Below, in pieces: positions 12,570-24,130 of a DNA stretch of 64,000 nucleotides. Source of the DNA: Dasypus novemcinctus (taxonomy: Eukaryota > Chordata > Mammalia > Cingulata > Dasypodidae); the NCBI RefSeq assembly GCF_030445035.2, contig NC_080683.1:96619675-96683674 (forward strand). The letters are read 5' to 3'. Below the pieces are notes generated by a model, which saw only the letters and a program-made list of their open reading frames with translations, was not told the origin of the DNA and searched no databases. The number at the start of each line of letters is the position of its first letter. The first letter of the stretch is position 1. The translations under genes were made by a program, and so were the position numbers.

Positions 12570-15500
12570 TACCACAATGCTGCAAATGGATGGAATTGAG
12601 ACAGAGAATGACACCCAAACTGAATTTTCAGGGCCTCCCACAATGAAAGGCCCAGAGACTAGTGTGCTTTTTAAATGTATGACTATTTCTTAAATAATAA
12701 AGTCTTTCAGATTTGTTATCAATTCTGTTCTTATCCAGTGTCCTATCAGAAGAGCATATACATTTAGTTTGGAAGAGCTCCCTCTAGGTGTCACACTCCT
12801 CTTCTCTGGGTACCCCCCTAACCTCTGTATATACATTCTTTTTTCTTTCCTTCCTCTTCCTCCCCACATCTTTTTTAAAAGAATGTTCAAATGAATGAGT
12901 ACAAATGCCTCTTTTTCTTACATAGATATTTATAAAGAGAAAAAGATGTCATTTCAAAGATTCCCTGAGTGGTTTTATGAAGTCTTCAAAATCATGTGAC
13001 TAGTAAGATTTTAGAAAATTATTATAGTTAATTCAAAACCTGATATGAGGTCAAATTTATAATACTTGCAGAACTGTATTATTTGTGTTTTATACTCACT
13101 TTACATTGGGGTCTCCAAATAATGAACACTGTCAGTGGATTTACACATCTGTTTTGTGTTTTATTTAGGAGTTCGGCAGCAACGGGGAAGTATGAGGATC
13201 AGGACTTCCGTTCTCAGCCCAACTCTGGTGATGTGATCTCCAGCACAGTCTTCCTGTCTCAGTTGCCTCTATTCTAAAATGAATGAACTGAGCTCTCTCT
13301 GTGAGGTCTCGTCTGGTTGCAGTACTTTATGACTTAGAACATATCCTTGGTTTTTTAAAAATCAGATATTTAATGTTATAAACTTTTATGTCATATTTTT
13401 AGTAACAGAAAAAATCATTTATAGCTTGCATCAAAGATCTTTAAACGGACTGAGGGTTTGAGGGGTAGGGAGCTAGAGACAGTCTGATTACTGAATACCA
13501 AGCTAGGCACTAGGCTAGGAATGCTGTGGGAAAGTTCAAGAATTAATTTCCCCAAAGGGGGAATCTTTTCCCTAAACTTTCAAATATAGGTTTCTCCTTT
13601 ACCCCTTCCATCTACTTAGGGGTGAAGCTCTTTTGCCAATCATTTCCGAGTATTCTGGAGCCCATGGGGTAGCTGCTCCTATTTTAATCAATGACACTCG
13701 TCTTTGACACACATACACGTATTTATGATATTGAAGGTTATAAAGAAGTTAAAAGGCCACAGCTGCTCTACTGGACTATGGGCTAAAAGTTGGCTCCAGT
13801 GAAACTCTGACCTACCTGTGTTTATGAAGCCCTCATTGTTCATACAGATTTGCAGATGTTCTTCCCTTCTGACCTTGAAACACAAGCTTTCAATTCTCTA
13901 ATGAAGAATGTGTACTACAGTAGCTTATGAATTCATTCAAATATAGAGGTTCTCCAGTGAATTGCAAGAAATTCACGTCTCACACAAATGCATTTTCTAC
14001 ATATGTGAAATACCAAGGATCAATTTCTTAAGGCCTGTACACAGTTCTTCTAATATGAATCTTAGTTACCCGATAAAAGGAAGATCTAATTCTCCTTTTG
14101 AAGAAATTAACACTAGCTTTCAGAAAATTAAGCTGAACATAGTCAATTATCCATTAACAATCTTTTTTGGCTTTCATGTATTGAAGTTCAACGGTCAGCA
14201 TCTATTCCAGTATTTACACTGTTGGAATCTTAATTTATTCATCTACTTGTTAAAGAGAGACGCCTTTAGAAATGCTCCACAATCTACCTGCTCTAGGGAA
14301 GGTCTCTGCAAAGTCATAAAAGTAATATTCGGTGCCTCTTTATCCTGCCTAGCTCAGTCATAAATTACCCTTTTGTGGGACCACCCAAGCCAGCCCTGCC
14401 CTTGACAAAGCCACAGTTAGGAAGGCCTGCACCTTGACATGGTTTGGGATGAGAAGAGCCACCCCTAGCCTCTCTGAACAGCCCCTGTCCCTTCTTCTCC
14501 AAATGGCTCCTTGCCTCTCTTGCCCCTTCTGCCTTTTTCCATGGCATAGTTTACTCTCAGGGCAGGTACTTCCATGTGGCTTGGATGATAAGCTGCCCTC
14601 AGCTTCTCCAGATGGATTACCCTTCCCCTCCCCTCAGGGTCACACTAGAGGCAAGAACCTGGGACCTCATGTGCTTCTCTCCCTGCCCCTCCATGGACCA
14701 TCGCAGCAGTCTGGGTTAGGTAAGGCCATCCGGCACCACTGCCATGCTCATTCTCCCCTCTTCCCGTCCAGGATCCTTCCTTTGATTTAACAAAGCTGTC
14801 CTTTCATGCATTCTTGCATGGATGGCTCTCTGTGTTTGCAGCTCATCACCCAAGGAACTTCCACCTAATGTCCCAAAGTCTTATGGCTCAGGATATCTTG
14901 CATTTGCCCATGTTCAGTTGGAACTTAACCAAGAGCAGGGTGAGCAGCAGAACAGGCAAGACCGTCCAAGGGTAACCAAGCTCTTCTGGCAAGTCTTTTG
15001 GCTTTAGTATTTTGTAAAATATTTTCCACACCAGAATGACCCATGCAAATAAATCAGAAATTAAAGGTTCATGTAAAGTGTTTTATTTTGTTTTAATTTG
15101 CCAAAGTAGATTATTGCCACATCTACTCTTTTCCAAAAAAGGTTAATAGTCTACTTATTATAAATTATCAACTTAAGAATAACCTAAAGCTAGTGTAAGG
15201 CATAAAAATATATCTTAACCATTAGCTATCAATATGAAAATTTTCTTTGAAACCTGTGATTATATAAACAGGACTGGAATAAAGAATAAAGTTTTACTTG
15301 AGAAACCAAGAGAAGACTGACCCTACAGCTGACAGGCCGTGAAGCCTTACCTGATAAGGATGCCAAGCTGGCTGCCAGCCTGCACATGTCCACTTAAGCT
15401 GGTGGGGATTCCAGTCTGAGAAAAGAGGAATCTCCTCTGACAACATGGCTGTCTTCCGTCCCTAGCACTCACGGACTTCCTATAAATTCCAGGAAATCAG

Positions 15501-17580
15501 AAAAAAAAATTGTTCATCCTCTAAAAAAGGGATAAGGAAGGAGGGCCATAATCCTAAAAGACAGTGTAAGCACATTGTATAGGCTCACACAAAAAAAAGT
15601 TTCCTGACTTTAAAAGGGGGTGGGGAGGAGGGGAAATGGACTATTTTTTTGTTTTGTTTTAATTCCATGGTGTTGTTTTAACTGCTGTGCTTCATTACTC
15701 TAATGATGTATTTAAAACAAACAAACAAACAAAAAAAAACTATGGACACTCTGAGTACAATTTTAAAAGATCAAATTGATGAAATCAAATATGCACTGTT
15801 GTAAAATTGAAGCAAAATTCCATAGTTAAAAATTTATAAAGTCCTCATTCGGTAGGGGAAAGGGGAAGTTTTACCATCCATCAAATTAATACAGAAAAGC
15901 TACTTAAGTGACACTTTTTGGTGAAGGGTGCTAGGTAATGCCCTATTTGAAATTATCAGACTTTCTTCCCAAGAGATAAATTTATTAAAAATTTACTGCA
16001 GCACCAGCGGCATAACTATGTGAGCAATAAAAAATAATATTGGCTGCCTTTAGACTAAATTTAAAAATACAAATTTGATTCAGAAATTAAAGTTTAGCTT
16101 CCAACTTGTCTATACCTTCTAAATTTTAAAGTATAGGTACATTCAGGTATAATAAAGGACCTAAGTGCAAAAAAAGATCTAGAAACTATAGGACCATTAA
16201 AGAACAAAACCATGGCAAAGAACCACTGGTCCATATGAATCTAAATGTAGAAAGTTAAAGCCCAGTACCTATTTTCAATGGGCAACCACTCTCTTTCCTT
16301 ACTCTAAAACTAAACATTTACAGCATATCTAACATAGCATGAGTTACCTTTGTTGTTGTTATTTTGTACAAGGGAACACATTTGCCCGAACTAATCTAAT
16401 GGAAAGTCATAATTCATTTCTTCCCATTAGCCTTCTTTGACTAAATACTGACACTGCCCTGGCTCTTTTGGGTTCTCAGAGTAATATGGAATTTTAAAGA
16501 ACACATTTAGTTCCACCACTTTATGCAAGACTAGGCAGTTTCAAAACATCTAGGTGCTAACATGTTAGCAACACATTGACAAAGAAGGCTACATAAATTT
16601 CTTTTATGTGATTAAGACCTTTTGATTAGAAACACAGATAACAGATCTAACAGGAACAAATGGCACACTGTTAATGTTTTTTCTGAATAGATTGCCCCTG
16701 ACCCACTGCTCTGCTCTAAATACACTTAATCACTATTGGTCAATACCAATGGCTGCACCTTTAGTATTTAAAATATTTCCTCAGACAATACAATTGAGAT
16801 CTGCATTAACCGGCAGCTCATATGCATCAAGAGACACAAAATACATAAATTGCACAGCTTCAAACTTAAAGTGAAGCACTAGCAGATAAAAATCATTTGC
16901 AGTTAATTTACCTATGGTTTTTGATTGGATATTTTTAAGGGGGTCTGGAGATGAGGATAGGAGGGAGATGGTTGGTGAGAGGTAGAGCTTTTGACCACCT
17001 TTCTGGTTTGGTAGTTCGGACAGAATTTCATGGAGAAGGGCAATGGCTAGACATAAACTGGCAGGCAAAGTTGAATATATTCTCCCATATCTGGGGGCTC
17101 TGTGTCTGAAGATGGTCTCAGAGAAGGAGGAAGGCTGATGGACTGTGGAAGGAAGCTATATGCATAGAAGGCATGAAGACATTTTGCCTAGGAAAAACTG
17201 AAAGGGACCCAAATCCACTTCGACTTGTTCAATTGCAGCTTAACCGAATTCATCCTTAAAGTCACAAATCCTATTACAATTTACCTGCCTCCATTCTGCA
17301 GCCATTCAAGCTAAACACCTCCTCACCACCTCAAAATTCTATTTACTCTCTGAAAACAGGAAATCAGGAAGCTTCCTTTCCCGATTACCTAGTCAATGCC
17401 AAAATACTAAAGTTATTTTTTTACAGGGACAAAAAGGTTACTACCATTCATGATGTATTTGAGAATAATGAATGAAGATTGGGGGTGAAAGGCTTTTAAT
17501 ATGGTTCCTAGAGCTCTTGGCTTCTATGTAAAATCTAGGCAAGCACAGTTTCACTCAGGAGAGTAGCTGTGGAAGGAGGC
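12570..17580. other. Intronic sequence without recognisable features
   Basis: I see no exon, RNA gene or confident repeat. A GC-richer patch at 14370-14790 contains open frames on both strands that lack family resemblance. Simple A/T-rich tracts occur at 15644-15740 (TTTTG and CAAA runs). Confidence 0.55.
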
Positions 17581-17589
17581 ATGTCCAGA

Positions 17590-17745
17590 GTCTGGTGACA
17601 TGACCAGGAGGGAACCCAGACTTCAAGTCCTAACTTGGTCACTAAAAGCCTCTGGGGCCCTGGGCAAATCCCTCCAACTTTCACCTTTAAAATGACAGCC
17701 TGAAATTGTGTTTTAGGTCCCTTTCAAAATTAAGTAGGTCATGAA
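17590..17745 (+). repeat. MIR SINE
   Basis: 'acttcaagtcctaacttggt', 'gccctgggcaaatccctcca' and 'ttaggtccctttcaaaatta' follow the MIR layout, strongly diverged. It lies about 0.75 kb downstream of the exon 1 donor within the intron. Confidence 0.6.
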
Positions 17746-18483
17746 CTAACCACATTACTAGTTATAAATGTGAAAATGACCTGACAGAAATTGCAAATGA
17801 CTTATCAAAGTCCATGTTTGTCCTAGATTCAGTTTGTCATCATTGTGCTACTCCGAGGTAAACCTGTTGCATCACATAGAGCACCCTATTTCTGACTGTT
17901 CTAGGAATACAAGAGGCAGAAGATGGCTCTTATATATATATACCGCCTATGAATCAGAAGTTCTCAAGTTCCACCTTTACAGTCTGTAAGTACTTCCAGG
18001 ATGCCACCTGCCAGGATGGGGCACGTGATTGAACCTGGGGTGTGCTGGCTTGCTACTAGAACCTTTCCGTCAAGTGTGATGGATGCTTGGCATTTCCATT
18101 CAAGCTCCATTTCCAAGCCACTTCCGAGTTTTACTAGGGGGCGGTTTGGTACCTTCCCTGTTTGTTACTGTTTTCAGCAGCCAGGGAAGGAGGTTTGTAC
18201 ATCACCTGCTGGTGTATTTAATATCTATCTCGATGGCTTATGGGCATCCATCCGAGCAAACAGGTTAAAAGCAGAGATTCAACCTGAGACTGTAACTGGC
18301 CACATCTACTGTGATACTGAAAAATAAAAGGAAAACGAAAGAACCTTTGACTCTGCACCGGGTGGAAGGGGAAACCTCCAGCTTCCCCTACAACTGTAAA
18401 ATTGCAGTCTTGTGACTTTCAAAAGGTTTGCCATTTCTCCCTGAAAAAACACAGCCGGTGGGAAGAGATTTCTGGCACGGTGC

Positions 18484-18489
18484 ACTCAC
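18484..18489 (-). other. MAN1A1: Splice donor of MAN1A1 exon 1
   Basis: On the minus strand AAAGAG is followed by GTGAGT, a strong consensus donor, exactly where the encoded protein reaches the end of the known N-terminal segment (AKIKE). Continued reading into the intron gives no mannosidase-like sequence, which supports the boundary. Confidence 0.93.
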
Positions 18490-19095
18490 CTCTTTGATCT
18501 TTGCCCTCTTCTCGCGGATGGCGGCGTCAGCGGGCTCCGAGCCCTCCACCCCGATGGGGAGCACGAAGTTCACCTGGGGCAGCCCCTTGGACGCCGTCTT
18601 GTCACGCCGCTGGTCCTGGGCCACCTTCTCCTTCTCCAGGAGGATGTCTCTTTGGATCTCCTCAGGCAGCTTCTGCAGGGTCTCCTTGGCTTCCCTGAGA
18701 GCCCGCTCGTGGTTTTCGCGGATCCTGGCCAAGTTGTCCTCCAGGGAGTCCGCCGGGTCCCCGGCTGCGCCCTCCTCGCGGCGCCGGGCTCGCCCCTCGG
18801 CGGCGTCCTCGGCGCGCGCCCCGGGCCCGGGCTTGTGGTCGGCCGCCGGCTGCAGGGCGGGGCTGGAGTGGAACAGGACCCCGCTGAGCAGCTTGGAGGA
18901 GTCGGGCAGGAAGAAGATCGCCCCGAAGCAGAGCGTGATGAAGGCGCTGAACACCAGCAGCAGCACGAACTTCTCCGTCAGGCGGAAGGCGGCCGGGCCC
19001 GACCCCTTCCTGCCGCCGGCGCCGCCGCCGAGCCCCCCGCCCAGGCCGCCGCCCGCGGGGCAGCTGAAGAGCGGCAACAGGCCCCCCACGGGCAT
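18490..19095 (-). CDS. MAN1A1: MAN1A1 coding exon 1 (Golgi alpha-1,2-mannosidase IA, N-terminal part)
   Basis: MAN1A1 is a calcium-dependent GH47 mannosidase of the Golgi membrane. It trims alpha-1,2-linked mannose from N-glycans on the way from Man9 to Man5. This exon encodes residues 1-202: a glycine-rich cytosolic tail (about 1-42), one hydrophobic type II signal anchor (about 43-63, core KFVLLLVFSAFITLCFGAIF), then a lumenal stem with a charged, probably coiled-coil stretch (about 115-165, including NLARIRENHERALREAKETL). It ends at ...REKRAKIKE, where the mammalian family continues into the catalytic domain. The start is the first in-frame ATG (19095-19093); the frame stays open upstream but with no ATG back to at least 19257. 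The exon is 606 bases, so the intron is phase 0. No frameshift or stop is seen. The identification comes from recalled family similarity over the whole exon. The catalytic domain is not in the window. Confidence 0.96.
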
Positions 19096-19850
19096 CGCGC
19101 CGGCCGCCGCGCCGCTCGCTGTCCAGTGGCCCGGCGCCGCGCCGCTCAGCCGCCAAACTTCGCCGCCGCCCGGCGTCAGCGGCTGCGGGGCTGGGTCGTG
19201 CGCATCCAGGCCGCCCAGACCCCGGGGCTGGGCGGCAGGTCTGCCCTGGGGAAACAACTCCCCCGCTGGGCTTCTCCCCGGGGCGCCTCCTTTGGCGAGC
19301 TGGCACGCGCCGCCGACCGCTGGCTGCAGTCCCTGCGGGGAGAGAACAGCAAACGTAGTTATTACGGCGGTGATGATAAAGTTTCCCGTGGGTCTCCGCC
19401 CTGCGACGTCCTCGGGAACCGCCAGGACAGCTGCCCCCCGCGCTGAGTCCGGAGTCCAGCTCCGGGCACCGCCCTCCGAGCCCCCACTTTGGACTCGGGG
19501 TGAAGTTTTCGGGTCTGGGGGAGGGGGGCGGGGTGTTCGCGCACACCTGGGGCAGGTTCGCGTGCGGCCCCAGCGGGAGAGGGCAGCGCGCCTCTGGGCT
19601 TGGAGGGGCGCAGCGCGGGCTGGGGGGGAGGAGGCGCGTCAACTTCGCCCGCTCCCCATTTCGGAGCTGGGACTAGCCGTCTCTGTCTGTCGGGCGGCGG
19701 CGGAGCGTGCAGCCCCAGGCCCCGCAGCCCGGCGGCGCTCAGGTGGGTGGACGGGCGCGCGGAAGAGTCGGAGCGAGCAGGGCGCACGATGCCCTCCGTG
19801 CGGCCCCGCGAGCACTAGTGCCACTGCCGGTCTCCCGGCGGTCGGAAACG
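19096..19850 (-). other. MAN1A1: MAN1A1 5' leader and probable transcription start zone
   Basis: This is the sequence immediately upstream of the start codon on the minus strand. It is GC-rich and has no TATA box that I can see, so the exact start site cannot be placed. The part near the ATG is very likely transcribed 5' UTR; the upper limit given here is a guess based on where the GC-box/CCAAT cluster begins. It contains one short upstream ORF (19176-19205) and one splice-acceptor-like motif near 19333. Confidence 0.5.
19176..19205 (-). other. Short upstream ORF (9 codons) in the MAN1A1 leader
   Basis: An ATG at 19205-19203 on the minus strand opens a nine-codon frame ending at TGA (19178-19176). 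It lies 80 bases before the MAN1A1 ATG and is out of frame with it. The uATG context is weak (T at -3), so most ribosomes would be expected to scan past it. If the transcript includes this region it could slightly dampen translation. Function is inferred only. Confidence 0.45.
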
Positions 19851-19885
19851 AGGGCGGCGACGCTCCGGGAGAGTGACTGCGCGGC

Positions 19886-20002
19886 CAGGCCAATCACACG
19901 CCGCCCAGGGTCCCGCGGGGGCGGGGCCGAGGCGGGGAGGGGGCTGCGCGGGGCGGGGAGTTTACGGGAAGCGCAGCCTCGCTGGGGCCCCGCCGGGGGC
20001 GG
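19886..20002. promoter_or_regulatory. GC-box cluster and CCAAT box upstream of MAN1A1
   Basis: A plus-strand CCAAT motif at 19890-19894 is followed by several GGGCGG-type GC boxes: 19917-19928, 19931-19937, 19951-19958 and 19995-20002. GC boxes (Sp/KLF factors) and CCAAT boxes (NF-Y) work in either orientation and are typical of CpG-island promoters. Factor binding is inferred from motif content only. Confidence 0.6.
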
Positions 20003-20534
20003 AGAGGCCGCGGGTCCGGGAGGCGCGAGGGGGCGGGGGTGGCGCGCGGGAGGGCGGCCGGACCCGCCGCCGAGGTCCAGGGAGGCGAGGCGGCGGGCGG
20101 GGCTCGGGGCGGCCGTCCCGCGTTGGCTTCGGTCCCGGGTCCCAGGCGGGTGGGTGGTCCTCGCGGTCCGGAGGCGCAGGGGCTGATGCGCTCCCTCCCT
20201 GCCCGAGCTTGGGGCCCCGCGCCCGGCCACCCCAGGGGGTCCCGGGAAGGGAGGGGTCTCGTGGGGGATCGCCCGGCGCCGCTGGTTCGGAAGCGGGTCT
20301 TTTCCCCAATCATCTTTTTACTCAAGCCAGGGATTTTCCCCGGTACCCGGGAGCAGGTACATCAAAAGTCCTCGGTTGGAAGAGCCGTGATCCTGAGAGC
20401 TTTTGAGCCCTCTGGTCTAACATCCTTTCACATCCTAACAGACGTTCCCTTGGGCTTTTCCTGTTCACCCTTCTCCTCCTTCCCAAAGAAAAGTTGTGCA
20501 CCTCCCCCGTCACGCTCTCATACATACCCACATA

Positions 20535-20569
20535 CGCACGCACGCGCGCGCACACACACACACACACAC
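20535..20569. repeat. (CA)n/(CG)n microsatellite at the edge of the CpG island
   Basis: An alternating purine-pyrimidine tract mixes ACGC, GC and CA dinucleotides and ends in about ten CA units. Such tracts are polymorphic and can adopt Z-DNA. It lies about 1.4 kb upstream of the MAN1A1 start codon. Confidence 0.9.
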
Positions 20570-20599
20570 TTTCAAAATTCATTTACCTCATAGAAGTTG

Positions 20600-23500
20600 G
20601 TCAAATTTTCCATTCAGAGAAGAGAGTTTTATGCTGCCCCAGTTTCAGGCAATACATTGAACACTGTGTTTGAAATTAAGTCTTGGATTTAACTACTTCC
20701 AGTGAAGTAAGGACTTAGTCCAATTGAGATTTTTTTCAAGACAGTATTATTTTTCAAACTGTGTTTTTGATTCCCCAGTTGCTCGGCAAAGAAAGTGTTA
20801 GCATAGAGGAAAAAGCTGACTGACATTATTTCTGAAAACTGGTGTAGCAGCCTTACCCTACCCTCACCCTTTTCTAGAAACGTGCTTTTAGTCTTTCTGT
20901 TTCTGCTTGTTGTCTTCATTAAAGGAAACAGCTGGCACCTTTCAGGAAGTGCCCGCAGCACAGATGTTTTCAGGTGTTAGGCTATATGAGAAAAGTTAAA
21001 ACTACATTAGAAACCCTTATTATGGTGTTCATTTAATTTATTAATTTTAGCCATCATTGTTTATTTTATATTTGTTTCGTGTGATTTGAGTACTATATTG
21101 AAAGTTTCTGTTAATAGGAAATTATTGTTTGATAAAGCCCTCTTTATGACTTGGTTATCTTGATGCCTGCTATGAAATTCTATGCCCAGAAGAGTGCAGC
21201 ATACCCAAGCAGGGTAATAAAGTTTAGAAGGACTGAAAAAGAAAATAAAATGATATTTTTAATGATGTAAAGGTAACTTTTGTTTCAAACTACTTTGCAA
21301 GTGTGGATTGGCTGCGAAGCTTGAATCACTTTGAAACAATATTGTATGTTTCCAAAAACATCCTAAAAATTGAGTTCTCATGGATACACACATACATGAA
21401 CATATGTGTGTGTGTGTGTGTGTATACAGTGTGGTTGGGATTGGGTATCCTAAAAGCCAATTTCTTAATGGTAATATTTTTTGGAGTGATTTATTTTAAC
21501 AATTCGGTTTTAAAAATGGAAGTATTTCCTGTAGCCACCCAAATATGTTAAAACGTTACTTTTAAAAAATATTAATTTTTCCAGGAAATCAATGAAATCC
21601 ATTTTTAAAAGTGCATGTGTAAATGGTGATGAAGTTGAAATTATAAACCAAAAGTATTTATGACACTTTAATTTGGTACCTAAACCAATTTGACATTTAA
21701 TACCACTGTCTACAGTAGAAACATTCTAAATATAGTATGTGGATTTTAGGATTATGAGTTTTTCTGGAAACTTCAAATATGATTTATCTATATTGTGTTT
21801 AAATCTTTTAAAGGGACTGCTCGATTTATTTCGGTTCAAAGTAATGCTCCTTATTTTAAGATTGTTTTCTTAATGGTTTCTTATAAGACAGAGGTCTATT
21901 ATGTTTGAAGACTGCCTTTAGTAATTTGTGAAATGAGAAAATACCCTGGATGGTTGGTTTAAGATGCATATTAAACCCACCAGTCTCTATTAGGTGGGAT
22001 GAGAAAAAATATGGGAATGCCCATTATTAGGCTAGAGCAAGTTAAAAAAAAATTCTCAGAGAAGGTATCTGAAGAGGTATACCAACTAAATTAACCATGG
22101 GAAGTTCTGTGTATTCAAAGTACAGCTGTACAGAGTAATCAACAAGAAAAATACACATTTTGTAGAAACAAAATCTTACACTTTGCCTTTGTTTCAATAC
22201 TATAAAGCAATTCACATTCCACAGTTCGGGGGGAAAAATAAGAAGCTCTGCATCCCTAGAGAAATGGAAAAATAAAAGTGACCCTGAGTTATTCTGGCCC
22301 GCAAAATAATTAAACTTTGACTATGTCCCATAAAACTGGACCCCCCAACCATAGCTCCCTAAAGATATGTCACGACCTTTATCAATACAGTAATCACTAT
22401 GAAGTTGCTGTTTTCCCATTGTGAATAGTCTCATGTAAATTTGGCAACATTAGTAATTTTATAAGTTTTCTCTTTAAATACTTACTGTGTTTTCTACTTG
22501 GCCAGCCAGTTCCTCTGAAGCATGCCTCTCTTGTACCTTTTGCAAGTTTCTTTGAAAAGCCCAGTTCTTATTTTTTCATTTTCTTCAGTCTTTGTAGCTT
22601 TTTTCTCTTTTTTTTTGGTGACAGTCTGTACATTTTTGTGTTTCAAAATAATATCTTTAGAATCATGTACTTTTGCTTACCTGGGTTTAGTCAGAAATAT
22701 TTTGAAAAAGTACGAAGAGATCCCAATTTATTTGGCTGCTTGGATTTCTCTTTTTTAAAAGTAACAGGTGGTAAATTAAATTTTTATATTAACATACCTA
22801 AAATGAAATATAATAATAATTATAAACAGCATTATACAGGGAAAATTTGGCAATAGTTTAATAAAAATTGTGATGAATACAGATTATCTTTATTGAGTTA
22901 TAAATTCTCAAAATTTAAAGTGCAAACACATCTTTCTCTGGGAAATTTCCAGATGGAACTAGTCAGAAGTTTATGTAAGAATCCTTTTGAGGATTTGTTC
23001 CTTGACTTAAAAAAAAAAATAATCAGATAAATGAATTTAATCTATTAGTGTAATAATTAAGCATGGAAATTTTCAACAATTGTGAGTTTTCTGATAAAAT
23101 CTTTCTAAATCAGATTTTCTAATTGTCTTCAAATTCCAGGAGAAATAGATTTTTGCTTTTATTTTAAAAGTTAAAATCTAATAGGCAAATAGTTCATTGT
23201 GAACATCAATCTTGAAATTTCAATACTTCATTATGCAACTCTGAATTTTATATGAAGTTTTTTTAGGATGGCAATCTAGCTAAGTTTTAAAAGAGAGTAC
23301 CAATGATATTTTTGCTCAAACAGGGGTCTAAAGTCATATCTCTAATTCCTTTTTTTTCTCCTCTCTCTCCAAGTTACTTTGATGATAATTTACCTGAATA
23401 GCAGATTATTTTTACAGAATGCCTATCTCATGCTGTGAGGAGGGGCAGGTGGAAGGTAAATTAATGTGGTGCCTCTGTCTCTGAATATCTGAAGATCTGT

Positions 23501-23913
23501 TTCTGTTCTGAACCTCAATTTTGTAAGTATTAGCAGTCTCCAACTTAAAACATTGTGTTTCACAAAGCATTTGTGAATTGGCTCTTCCAAACTTCCAAAG
23601 CATTTCTCTCCATTGAAACAAAGTTGTAATGGTGCTTTGGGATTTCTAATCCTATGTAATGCTACAAAGTTCTAAGACTGGAAGAAAGAATAAAATGTTA
23701 GGAAAAAGTATTGTTGCAATTCTAGTAATTAAAGTAGCATTAAATTAGAAGGTATTTTATTTAGCTTGAATATTGGAGCCCGAGGAAAAACGAATTTGTT
23801 TGGAAGAAGAGGAGGAAAGATTCTAAACCAACTTTCAGGGCAGAAAAGTTTGTGAAAGTTCTTGGGTATAGTGTCTTTTCACCATGCACCGTGCTTAGCT
23901 GCTGCTGCTGCTT
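20600..23913. other. MAN1A1 5' flank without recognisable features
   Basis: AT-rich DNA upstream of the CpG island. A short (GT)n tract lies at about 21405-21422. No gene, RNA gene or confident repeat is seen. Confidence 0.6.
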
Positions 23914-24130
23914 TTGGAACTGGGGCACGGGATTGAATCTAGCACCTCATATGTGGGGGAAACTGGCACTCAACCACTGAGCCATGTGTATTCCCCTGAG
24001 TTAGTTTTTCTCATTTGTTTGCTTGTTGTTTGTTTGTTTTATAGGCACTGGAACAGGATCTGGAAACTAAACCTGGGACCTCCCATGTGGGAACCAAGTG
24101 CTCAATGGCTTGAGCCACATCCACTCCCCT
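23914..24130 (-). mobile_element. Dimeric tRNA-derived SINE (two tRNA-like units)
   Basis: Read in reverse, two tRNA-like units occur in tandem. Each has an internal 'cacatggg(a)ggt'-type block and a B-box-like stretch; on the plus strand these appear as 'gggattgaatct...acctcatatgtggg' and 'aaacctgggacctcccatgt', each ending in a 'gagccat/cac...ccc' block. A TTTG-rich linker separates them. The same layout recurs at 56036-56260 and, shortened, at 60068-60243. Confidence 0.75.

Larger units (their letters stand above)
1..18489 (-). other. MAN1A1: MAN1A1 intron 1 (5' part, continues beyond the window)
   Basis: This stretch lies downstream of exon 1 in the direction of transcription. I found no segment resembling the next MAN1A1 exon (expected to begin with a methionine-rich MMKHAW-like sequence), so the intron is at least 18.5 kb. 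It is AT-rich and contains mainly old repeats, annotated separately. Open frames in it are short and lack family resemblance. The proximal 17.95-18.4 kb segment is less AT-rich and has no recognised repeat; it could hold intronic regulatory sequence, but nothing proves this. Confidence 0.85.
18470..20370. promoter_or_regulatory. MAN1A1: CpG island spanning MAN1A1 exon 1 and promoter
   Basis: CpG density and GC content rise abruptly at about 18.47 kb and fall back at about 20.37 kb, against AT-rich DNA on both sides. The island covers exon 1, the 5' leader and about 1 kb upstream. This is the usual architecture of a broadly expressed TATA-less housekeeping promoter. Long open frames on both strands here come from the scarcity of stop codons in GC-rich DNA and are not genes. 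Confidence 0.93.

Noticed and set aside
14434..14790. 118-codon open frame in a GC-richer intron patch
   Set aside because: No family resemblance; open frames on both strands overlap there, as expected by chance in such composition.
18001..18327. 108-codon open frame starting with ATG close to exon 1
   Set aside because: It is on the opposite strand to MAN1A1 and no motif supports coding; more likely noncoding intron sequence.
19096..19257. N-terminal extension of MAN1A1 upstream of the chosen start
   Set aside because: The frame is open but contains no ATG; the upstream end is a TTG codon. The known family start is the downstream ATG.
18428..19876. Long plus-strand open frame (about 480 codons) opposite MAN1A1 exon 1
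   Set aside because: It is antisense to a real exon in CpG-rich DNA where stop codons are scarce; composition is low-complexity (Ala/Pro/Arg) and no family is recognisable.
18662..20325. Several overlapping minus- and plus-strand open frames in the CpG island
   Set aside because: They are frame shadows of GC-rich promoter DNA, with no conserved motif and no consistent start context.
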